Below, piece after piece: positions 1-5,810 of a stretch of 6,949 nt of DNA. Below the pieces are notes generated by a model. The model saw only the letters and a list, made by a program, of their open reading frames with translations, did no database searches and was not told where the DNA came from. The stretch lies in the NCBI GenBank assembly GCA_028868395.1, contig JAGWUO010000063.1, positions 1 to 6,949 of the forward strand, given 5' to 3'. The stretch is from Cytophagales bacterium (GTDB taxonomy: Bacteria > Bacteroidota > Bacteroidia > Cytophagales > Spirosomataceae). The stretch's first letter is position 1. Each line of letters begins with the position of its first letter. A program made the translations under genes and the position numbers.

Positions 1-1
1 G

Positions 2-1333
2 TTTGCCAAATGGCGTGGATGGTTCGTTAAAATCTCTCCAGATGGGAAATTGGAACCTTTTGCAGGTGGTTTGCGCTCCCCGGCAGGTTACAGCCTTAAC
101 GACGAAGGCGATTTGTTCTACGGTGAAAACCAAGGAGATTGGGTAGGTTCCGGTCGCGTAACGCACCTAGCAAAAGGTGACTTTGCGGGCAATCCAGGCG
201 GTCTTAAATGGGCTAAAGAACCGAATAGCCCCTTGAAACTTAGCTTAGAAGAGATTCAAGATAATGGATCACCGATGTTTGAGGCGGCGAAGAAAAATCC
301 AAAGATCAAATTACCCGCTGTTTGGTTCCCTCACGCGATCATGGGTATTTCTACTTCAGATATCTTACAAGACACGACAAAAGGTAAATTTAGCCCGTTC
401 CCTGGCCAGTATTTCGTGGCAGATCAAGGACAATCCAAGGTGATGCGTATGGGTTTGGAGAAAGTGAACGGTGTTTACCAAGGTTTTGCCATTAACTACC
501 GCGAAGGATTTCAGTCGGGTATTTTGCGCGAACGATTTGGCCTAGATGGCAGCATGTTCGTGGGGATGACGTCTCGTGGCTGGGGAAGTACAGGGAAGGA
601 TGAATTTGGTTTACAGCGCTTGTTTTGGAACGGTACTATGCCTTTTGAAATCGATATGATCAAAGCGAAGTCAGATGGGTTTGAGTTCAGCTTTACACAG
701 CCAGTCGATGTGAATTCCGTTAAGAAAGCTGCATCTTATGCCATTCGCTCATATATCTACAAATACCAACACCAATACGGAAGCCCGATTATCGAATTAA
801 AAGACTTGAAAATCAAAGGGGTAGAAGTCTCCGCAGATCACAAGAAAGTACGCATTTCGATCGATGGAATTCGCCAGTTCTTTATCCATGAATTCACCTT
901 GAAAGGGGTGTTGAACGAGAAAGGGGAGCCTTTATTGCACGAAACGGCTTATTATACCTTGAATGAGATTCCGGCGGGTCCAGCTTTAGTGGCTGCGGCG
1001 CCTATTTCAGAGGTGAAAGCTGCACCGGTGAAAGTAGCGAAAAAGGCAGCTAATAATGACTTAGAGATTGCTGGATTGTTGAAGAAACACACGTGCTCTG
1101 CTTGCCACGCGAAAGACAGCAAATTGGTAGGACCTGCCTTCACAGAAATCGCCAAACGTAATTATTCGAACCAGAAGATTTTAGAGTTAGTCTACAAACC
1201 GAATCCCCAAAACTGGCCAGACTTTGCCACCGAAATGGCACCCATGAGCCATGTGCCTAAGGCGGATGTGCTGAAGATTGCAGGTTGGATTAATGGCCTA
1301 CGGGAAACCGAAGGTCTGAAGAACCACGACTAA
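2..1333 (+). CDS. Sugar-dehydrogenase-like (beta-propeller type) protein with C-terminal cytochrome c domain, 5'-partial
   Basis: The reading frame is open to the left edge: 16 more codons precede the TTG at 50, so that TTG is probably internal and the true start lies outside. The first roughly 310 residues visible resemble the end of the PQQ-type glucose/sorbosone-dehydrogenase-like propeller proteins common in Bacteroidota and Planctomycetes, with the segments SPAGYSLNDEGDLFYGENQG, GMTSRGWGSTG and FGLQRLFW. An Ala/Pro/Lys-rich linker follows (about 980-1060). A class I cytochrome c domain comes next, with heme motif CSACH at 1094-1108 and a Met-rich EMAPMSHVP stretch at about 1232-1258 that should supply the axial Met. 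Such proteins act outside the cytoplasm; the likely role is oxidation of a sugar or alcohol with electrons passed to the fused heme. The substrate cannot be told, and catalytic propeller residues may lie outside the window. The cytochrome domain is certain, the propeller assignment is by family resemblance. The gene ends just before a strong terminator. Confidence 0.8.
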   Translation, partial: FAKWRGWFVKISPDGKLEPFAGGLRSPAGYSLNDEGDLFYGENQGDWVGSGRVTHLAKGDFAGNPGGLKWAKEPNSPLKLSLEEIQDNGSPMFEAAKKNPKIKLPAVWFPHAIMGISTSDILQDTTKGKFSPFPGQYFVADQGQSKVMRMGLEKVNGVYQGFAINYREGFQSGILRERFGLDGSMFVGMTSRGWGSTGKDEFGLQRLFWNGTMPFEIDMIKAKSDGFEFSFTQPVDVNSVKKAASYAIRSYIYKYQHQYGSPIIELKDLKIKGVEVSADHKKVRISIDGIRQFFIHEFTLKGVLNEKGEPLLHETAYYTLNEIPAGPALVAAAPISEVKAAPVKVAKKAANNDLEIAGLLKKHTCSACHAKDSKLVGPAFTEIAKRNYSNQKILELVYKPNPQNWPDFATEMAPMSHVPKADVLKIAGWINGLRETEGLKNHD

Positions 1334-1335
1334 AT

Positions 1336-1370
1336 AAAAAAGCTCTCTGCGATGAACAGAGAGCTTTTTT
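1336..1370. terminator. Bidirectional intrinsic terminator
   Basis: A perfect 14-bp inverted repeat (1336-1349 with 1357-1370) encloses the 7-nt loop CGATGAA. The core AGCTCTCTG/CAGAGAGCT is flanked by A6 on the left and T7 on the right, so a U-run follows the hairpin on either strand. It lies 2 nt after the stop of the cytochrome c gene and 17 nt beyond the stop of the convergent DUF1573 gene, and can end transcription of both. Confidence 0.93.
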
Positions 1371-1387
1371 TATAAATGATATTGTGC

Positions 1388-1765
1388 TTATTTCTTAGCA
1401 GCAACGCTACCTTGAATCGCTAAAACGATTTGAGAAACTTCGCCGTTATTAATTACGGTTACCGTTTTATTGAAGTTGCCCGGGCGACCTGCCGAATTAA
1501 ATGAAGCCGTTACTTTACCAGTTTTACCTGGCATAACTGGCTCTCTTGTCCAATCTGGAGTAGTACATCCACAAGATGGTTGTACGTTAGAAATAACAAC
1601 AGGTGTTTTTCCTGTGTTCGTGAATTCAAAGCTATACGTGGCAATTGTTCCCTCTGTGATGGTTCCGAAATCGTGCTTTTCTTGTTTGAATTTCAAAGCA
1701 CCTTGCGCGTTCGATGTGAAGGCAAAGCCTAAAACAAGCGCAAATAGGGCGATTAATTTTTTCAT
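1388..1765 (-). CDS. Secreted DUF1573 domain protein
   Basis: This is a 125-residue protein. Residues 1-20 form a clear signal peptide: MKK, then a hydrophobic core LIALFALVLGFAF, then SNAQ, with cleavage expected after Ala20. The rest is one DUF1573 domain, an Ig-like/ASH-like beta sandwich, with its family hallmarks: HDFGTITEG (31-39), FEFTNTG (46-52), SCGCT (64-68) and FNSAGRPG (89-96). The two Cys of SCGCT are the conserved pair of the family. Molecular function is not established; the export signal puts it in the periplasm or at the outer surface. I chose the ATG at 1765 because it directly opens the signal peptide and leaves a leader of about 24 nt after the predicted promoter. An in-frame ATG at 1777 would add MKLD and is possible. 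A longer frame reaching 1897 is rejected because it runs through the promoter. The gene is monocistronic, ending at the shared terminator. Confidence 0.92.
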   Translation of the reverse strand: MKKLIALFALVLGFAFTSNAQGALKFKQEKHDFGTITEGTIATYSFEFTNTGKTPVVISNVQPSCGCTTPDWTREPVMPGKTGKVTASFNSAGRPGNFNKTVTVINNGEVSQIVLAIQGSVAAKK

Positions 1766-1794
1766 ATCTAATTTCATTGGTTTTATATACGGTT

Positions 1795-1825
1795 CAAATC
1801 TATAAACAATAAAAGATTTCGACAA
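1795..1825 (-). promoter_or_regulatory. Bacteroidota-type promoter of the DUF1573 gene
   Basis: Read on the minus strand, the -7 element TAGATTTG (1802-1795) matches the Bacteroidota consensus TAnnTTTG exactly. A -33 TTG (1825-1823) lies 20 nt upstream of it, within the usual 19-21 nt spacing. Transcription should start near 1788-1791, about 24 nt before the ATG at 1765. This is consensus matching only, with no expression data. Confidence 0.75.
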
Positions 1826-1835
1826 GTTTCTTGTC
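1821..1835. promoter_or_regulatory. Inverted repeat between divergent promoters, possible operator
   Basis: GACAAG (1821-1826) and CTTGTC (1830-1835) are perfect 6-bp arms around a TTT spacer. The left arm covers the -33 element of the minus-strand promoter, and the right arm ends 10 nt before the -33 element of the plus-strand promoter. That position would suit a dimeric regulator acting on either gene. A 6-bp palindrome can arise by chance in a region of this size, so the operator role is a guess. Confidence 0.3.
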
Positions 1836-1844
1836 CGGATTCTG

Positions 1845-1875
1845 TTTGGACGCCGAGGATTTTGTTGTATTTTTA
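1845..1875 (+). promoter_or_regulatory. Bacteroidota-type promoter of the E1-nuoIJK run
   Basis: A -33 TTTG (1845-1848) is followed after 19 nt by TATTTTTA (1868-1875), which matches TAnnTTTG at all fixed positions except the last G. Transcription would begin near 1879-1882. That lies downstream of the TTG codons at 1862 and 1865, and so favours the TTG at 1898 as the E1 start. The -7 mismatch makes it a weaker match than the divergent promoter. Confidence 0.55.
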
Positions 1876-1897
1876 CGTGTTTAATAAGACCAAGCAT

Positions 1898-4309
1898 TTG
1901 AATTCATTTACTTTTTCTAATCCTACGCTTTCCTTCGATCCTACTGCAGTGCTCGAGGACTACCGCCTAGCTGCCATTAGCCGCGCTTGTAGTCTTTTGG
2001 TACGAAAAGAGGTATTTTCTGGTCGGGCGAAGTTTGGTATTTATGGGGATGGAAAAGAGTTATGCCAAATTGCTTTAGCGCGTTCTATGCGTCCAGGGGA
2101 CTATATCTCCGGTTATTACAGAGACCAAACTATTGGTGCTGCGATCGGGGATTTGACATGGCCACAGTATTTCGCCCAATTATACGGTCATCCGGACATT
2201 CAATTTGATCCGCATTCCGGTGGACGTCAGATGAATAATCACCACGCTACGCGTTGGTTAGATGAGGACGGCAAATGGCTAGATCAGACCTCTCGTTACA
2301 ATACGGTAGCAGGGATTTCGTCCACAGCAGGCCAAATTCCACGTTCTTTAGGCATCGCTTACGCCTCTAAAATGTACCGTGAAAGAGCGGATTTAAAAGA
2401 ACATGAGGCGCTTTTCTCTAAACAAGGTCAGGAAGTATGCTTCACCACCATTGGTGACGCCTCTACATCAGAAGGGATGTTTTTGGAGTGTATTAACGCC
2501 GCAGGAGTGTTGCAGATTCCCATTGTGTTTTCGGTTTGGGATGATGGGTATGGCATCTCCGTTCCTATTGAATTTCAAACAACAAAATCGTCTATTTCGA
2601 AGGCTCTAGCGGGTTATCAGCGCAATGAGCACGAGAAAGGATTAGAAATCATACAAGTGAAAGCCTGGGATTATCCGGGTTTAGTAGCAGCTTATCAAAA
2701 AGCGGCCGATTTAGCTAGAAAGGACTTTGTTCCTTGCCTAGTTCACGTGGTAGAATGCACGCAACCACAAGGTCACTCTGCTTCCGGATCACACGAACGC
2801 TATAAGTCAGCTGAGCGTCTAGCTTGGGAGTTAGAGGCGGATTGTAACGTGTTATTCCGTCACTGGGTATTGTCTCAAAATATCGCCTCAGAAGAACAGC
2901 TAAAAGCGATTGATGAGGAGGCCGTTGTTTTAGCCCGCAAATACCAAAAAGAAGCCTTTGCAGCCTATATGGCCTCAGTAGATGTGGATAAAAAAGGGTT
3001 TTTACGTATCGCGAAGAACCTGTTAGAGTCCACGAATGAGCCAGGATTATTGCAGCCCATCATTGATGAATTAAACGCTCTTCCTTATCCTATTTTTAGT
3101 GATTTAGTGCGGGCTGGTCGCAAGACTTTGCGCGCTTTTCGTTTTTACCAAGGGCCTGCGGTTAAGTTACTTCGCAAATGGCTTGATGACCTCGAAAAAT
3201 TAAACAGAAGACGTTTCAGCTCTCATCAAATGAGTGAGTCAGATGAGTCGCCATTGTTGATTGAAGGGGTTAAGCCAACTTATGAAAAAGAACCGGCCTT
3301 AGTAGATGGAAGAGAGATTCTAAATAAAGCATTTTCGCAGTTCTTGCAGGATCCACGCGTATTTATCTTAGGAGAGGACGTAGGAAAAATAGGGGATGTG
3401 AATCAAACCTTGGCAGGATTACAAGATATCTACGGTCCACTGAAAGTAACGGATACGGGTATTCGAGAAGTAAGTATTGTGGGCCAAGGAATTGGTGCTG
3501 CGATGCGTGGTTTGAAGCCTATTGTAGAGATTCAATATTTGGATTATATATTTTACCCTTTCCCTATTTTATCGGATGATTGGGCATGTTTGCATTATAG
3601 AACAGCAGGAGGCCAAAAAGCACCGATGATTCTTCGCACGAGGGGTCACCGTTTGGAGGGTATTTGGCATTCTGGAAGCCCAATGGCCGTTTTAATTAAC
3701 GGTTTGCGTGGCGTACATTTCTGTGTGCCACGTAACATGACGCAGGCGGCTGGGATGTATCGCACGCTTTTAAAGGGCGATGATCCTGGAATTGTAATCG
3801 AATGTTTGAACGGTTACCGCTTGAAAGAGCCGATGCCGTCTAATTTAACTGAAATCGAGGTGCCACTAGGCATCCCAGAAATATTACGGGAGGGGACGGA
3901 CATTACGGTAGTAACGTATGGTTCGATGTGCCGAATTGTGATGGAGGCGGCGGAGACTTTAGCGGGATTAGGAATCTCCGTAGAAGTGATTGATGCCCAG
4001 ACTTTATTGCCTTTTGATCGCCATCACAGCATTTTGGCTTCCATTCAAAAGACTCACCGCGTTATTTTTGCCGATGAAGATATGCCAGGTGGCGCATCTG
4101 CTTATATGATGCAGGAGGTGCTTGACAAGCAAGGAGCCTTCACCTGGTTAGAAAGTCCAGCCGTTTGTATCGCGGCGACGGCTCACCGACCAGCCTACAG
4201 TTCGGATGGCGATTATTTCTCTAAACCGAATACGGAAAATATCGTAGATGCCGTCTACGAAATCATGCGCGAATCAGATCCATTGACTTACCCAGCCATC
4301 TATTTTTAA
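1898..4309 (+). CDS. Fused alpha/beta E1 component of a 2-oxoacid dehydrogenase complex (thiamine-diphosphate dependent)
   Basis: This 803-residue protein joins E1-alpha and E1-beta, separate chains in most pyruvate and branched-chain 2-oxoacid dehydrogenases. The alpha part (about 15-360) has GYYRDQT (72-78), GGRQM, the diphosphate/Mg motif GDASTSEG (from 186) ending in WDDGYGIS (214-221), and a GHSASGSHERY loop (292-302) where related E1s carry active-site His. A linker (about 361-465) follows. The beta part holds LGEDVG (491-496), DTGIRE, GQGIGAAMRGLKPIVEIQYL and, near the end, ADEDMPGGASAY. It is cytosolic and would decarboxylate a 2-oxoacid and pass the acyl group to E2 lipoyl domains; the substrate cannot be read from sequence. 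No E2 or E3 gene is nearby. The first ATG is far inside the alpha domain, so the start is non-ATG: TTG at 1898 fits the promoter, with TTG 1862/1865 and GTG 1877 as alternatives. nuoI follows after one base. Confidence 0.9.
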   Translation: MNSFTFSNPTLSFDPTAVLEDYRLAAISRACSLLVRKEVFSGRAKFGIYGDGKELCQIALARSMRPGDYISGYYRDQTIGAAIGDLTWPQYFAQLYGHPDIQFDPHSGGRQMNNHHATRWLDEDGKWLDQTSRYNTVAGISSTAGQIPRSLGIAYASKMYRERADLKEHEALFSKQGQEVCFTTIGDASTSEGMFLECINAAGVLQIPIVFSVWDDGYGISVPIEFQTTKSSISKALAGYQRNEHEKGLEIIQVKAWDYPGLVAAYQKAADLARKDFVPCLVHVVECTQPQGHSASGSHERYKSAERLAWELEADCNVLFRHWVLSQNIASEEQLKAIDEEAVVLARKYQKEAFAAYMASVDVDKKGFLRIAKNLLESTNEPGLLQPIIDELNALPYPIFSDLVRAGRKTLRAFRFYQGPAVKLLRKWLDDLEKLNRRRFSSHQMSESDESPLLIEGVKPTYEKEPALVDGREILNKAFSQFLQDPRVFILGEDVGKIGDVNQTLAGLQDIYGPLKVTDTGIREVSIVGQGIGAAMRGLKPIVEIQYLDYIFYPFPILSDDWACLHYRTAGGQKAPMILRTRGHRLEGIWHSGSPMAVLINGLRGVHFCVPRNMTQAAGMYRTLLKGDDPGIVIECLNGYRLKEPMPSNLTEIEVPLGIPEILREGTDITVVTYGSMCRIVMEAAETLAGLGISVEVIDAQTLLPFDRHHSILASIQKTHRVIFADEDMPGGASAYMMQEVLDKQGAFTWLESPAVCIAATAHRPAYSSDGDYFSKPNTENIVDAVYEIMRESDPLTYPAIYF

Positions 4310-4310
4310 G

Positions 4311-5009
4311 ATGAAAGCCTATTTCAAATCGATTTTGGATGGAATACAAAGCACTCGAAAGGGGATGGCTTTGACGTGGAAGCACGCCTGGGCGGCGCGT
4401 AATCAGCGCAGTATTCAAAATGTCCAAGATCCTGATTATTTTAATCAAAAGGCAGGTATTGTAACGTTACAATATCCGCAGCAACAAATACCTACCCCAG
4501 TTAACGGACGCTACCAGTTACACAATGAGATGGATGATTGCATCGTCTGTGATAAGTGTGTGAAAGTATGTCCGGTGGATTGCATCGAAATCGATCCGAT
4601 TAAAGCGACGGGTCTAGTAGGAACCGCATCGGATGGTTCGCCCATTCGTTTATATGCTGCGAAATTCGACATTGACATGTCCAAATGCTGCTTCTGCGGT
4701 CTCTGCACCACGGTTTGTCCTACGGAATGTTTGACGATGACTTCGGAATACGATTTCTCCGTCTTCGATGTTAAGGAACATAACTTTGAATTCGCGAATT
4801 TGACTCCGGAGCAAGCAGCTGAAAAACGTGCGCTGTACGAGCAATTTGTAGCAGAGAAAGAAGCGGCGAAAGAGGCAGCGAAAACAGCAGCACCTACCGA
4901 AGCGCCGACTGCTGAATCAACTGAAGAAAAACCTGCTACTCCTAAACCTGCCTTTAAACCCGCTTTCAAGCCTAGTTTTAAACCAAAGCCAAAACCAGAC
5001 GCCGAATGA
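4311..5009 (+). CDS. nuoI: NADH-quinone oxidoreductase subunit I (two 4Fe-4S clusters), with long C-terminal tail
   Basis: NuoI is the ferredoxin-like subunit of complex I that carries clusters N6a and N6b and passes electrons toward NuoB/N2 beside the membrane. Both cluster motifs are complete: Cys77, 80, 83, 87 with Pro88, and Cys126, 129, 132, 136 with Pro137. The N-terminal MKAYFKSILDGIQSTRKGMALTWKH stretch is the usual amphipathic helix region that lies on the membrane. The core ends near residue 180, close to the normal family length (about 160-180). About 50 further residues follow, first Ala/Glu/Lys-rich (181-208) and then a Pro/Lys/Phe tail (211-229), giving 232 in all. The ATG at 4311 is one base after the E1 stop, and the stop overlaps the nuoJ start as ATGA, so translation is probably coupled on both sides. 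nuoH, the usual upstream neighbour, is replaced here by E1. Confidence 0.97.
   Translation: MKAYFKSILDGIQSTRKGMALTWKHAWAARNQRSIQNVQDPDYFNQKAGIVTLQYPQQQIPTPVNGRYQLHNEMDDCIVCDKCVKVCPVDCIEIDPIKATGLVGTASDGSPIRLYAAKFDIDMSKCCFCGLCTTVCPTECLTMTSEYDFSVFDVKEHNFEFANLTPEQAAEKRALYEQFVAEKEAAKEAAKTAAPTEAPTAESTEEKPATPKPAFKPAFKPSFKPKPKPDAE
4941..4997 (+). repeat. Pro/Lys/Phe repeat in the NuoI tail
   Basis: Codons 211-229 of nuoI encode PKPAFKPAFKPSFKPKPKP, a short-period repeat of the unit P-(A/S)-F-K that decays into P-K. The DNA copies differ at synonymous positions (for example cctttaaa versus ctttcaag), so it is a protein-level repeat and not a recent perfect DNA duplication. It should be disordered and strongly basic. 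Confidence 0.85.
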
Positions 5010-5512
5010 GTCCCTTAGTTGTCGCTTTCTTGGTTTTAGCCCTATTGACGTGCGGAAGCGCGCTATCCATGTTGTGGACGAAGAATTTGTTGCACGCGGC
5101 TTTGGCAATGTTCTTAACGATGCTCGGTTTAGCCGGATTGTATGTTTTAGCTTTTGCGGATGTAGTAGCGGTCGCGCATTTATTAGTGTATGTGGGAGGG
5201 GTGTTAATCTTGATTTTATTCGGCATCATGTTAACAAATCAAACAGACCCAGCCACTGGAAAGAATCACCTGATGACGCGGGAGTCGGGTCGTTTATTGC
5301 CTATTTCGATTGGATTATCTTTTTTCTTAGGCCTCTTCTGGTTATTTACAAAAGGTCCTTGGGTGAATAATTTGCCAGTAACAGGTGATTCTAAATTACG
5401 GGAAGTTGGCTTGGGTTTATTAACCGAATACGCCTTTCCATTCGAATTAGCTGGGGTATTTTTATTGATTGCCTTGATAGGCGCCACTTTTGTCGCGAAA
5501 AGCCATGACTGA
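5006..5512 (+). CDS. nuoJ: NADH-quinone oxidoreductase subunit J
   Basis: NuoJ is a small membrane subunit of complex I between NuoH/NuoA and NuoK, in the region that couples quinone reduction to proton pumping. The 168-residue product is of normal family length and has five hydrophobic segments at about 3-23, 28-50, 54-76, 97-115 and 145-164. Family hallmarks are visible: AVAHLLVYVGGVLILILFGIML in the third helix, which in known complexes holds the pi-bulge, and the ending YAFPFELAGVFLLIALIGA. The start ATG lies inside the nuoI stop (ATGA, 4-nt overlap), and the last 8 nt overlap nuoK. Both junctions point to coupled translation. Nothing looks damaged. Confidence 0.96.
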   Translation: MSPLVVAFLVLALLTCGSALSMLWTKNLLHAALAMFLTMLGLAGLYVLAFADVVAVAHLLVYVGGVLILILFGIMLTNQTDPATGKNHLMTRESGRLLPISIGLSFFLGLFWLFTKGPWVNNLPVTGDSKLREVGLGLLTEYAFPFELAGVFLLIALIGATFVAKSHD

Positions 5513-5810
5513 TATTCCAGTAATCTATTTCTTGTGGGTGTCTGCCTTTCTGTTTGCGACAGGATTATCGATATTGCTATTGAAAAAGAATACGATTTTC
5601 GTCTTGATGGGAATCGAATTGATTTTGAATGCGGCTAATTTGAACTTGGTGGCCTTTTCGAAAAATGACCCCTCCTTACAGGGCTTATATCTGGGTATAT
5701 TCGTCTTAGTCGTAGGCGTTTGCGAGATGGCGATTGCGTTAGCGATTGTATTGCAAGTGTATCGAAACTACCGTGCGATCGAGGTGGATCAGTTCAAATC
5801 CGAATATTAG
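5505..5810 (+). CDS. nuoK: NADH-quinone oxidoreductase subunit K
   Basis: NuoK is a three-helix membrane subunit related to MrpC that lies next to the antiporter-like subunits and contributes to the proton path. The product is 101 residues, the normal size, with helices at about 5-25, 30-50 and 60-85. The two conserved buried acids are present: Glu38 in MGIELILNAANLNLVAF and Glu74 in VGVCEMAIALAI. I chose the ATG at 5505, which overlaps nuoJ by 8 nt and gives the family N-terminus. The frame can be extended to a TTG at 5490, adding MSRKA, but this is unlikely. In most nuo operons nuoL follows; here uvrC comes instead on the other strand, and the two stop codons overlap. No terminator is seen after nuoK. 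Confidence 0.96.
   Translation: MTDIPVIYFLWVSAFLFATGLSILLLKKNTIFVLMGIELILNAANLNLVAFSKNDPSLQGLYLGIFVLVVGVCEMAIALAIVLQVYRNYRAIEVDQFKSEY

Noticed and set aside
1470..1805. 111-codon plus-strand frame opposite the DUF1573 gene
   Set aside because: It is antisense to a clear signal-peptide protein, runs through that gene's promoter, and shows no domain.
1766..1897. N-terminal extension of the DUF1573 protein to an ATG at 1897
   Set aside because: It would run through the predicted promoter and its transcription start, and would place 44 mostly basic residues before an obvious signal peptide.
4283..4308. TATTTTTA just before nuoI as a separate nuoI promoter
   Set aside because: The box equals the E1 -7 element, but the nearest TTG lies only 15 nt upstream instead of 19-21, and the transcript would begin at or inside the nuoI start codon. 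It also encodes the last residues of E1.
4511..4969. 152-codon open frame on the minus strand opposite nuoI
   Set aside because: It is antisense to the cluster-binding core and Ala/Lys-rich tail of nuoI. Its Ala/Ser-rich translation mirrors the GC-rich codons of that tail, and it has no start context or recognisable domain.
5050..5370. 106-codon plus-strand frame inside nuoJ
   Set aside because: It is a shifted frame of nuoJ, whose five hydrophobic helices and family motifs are unmistakable. The shifted product is Cys/Arg/Phe-rich with no domain.
5490..5504. TTG at 5490 as the nuoK start
   Set aside because: It would add five residues not typical of NuoK and deepen the overlap with nuoJ. 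The ATG at 5505 gives the usual length of about 100 residues.
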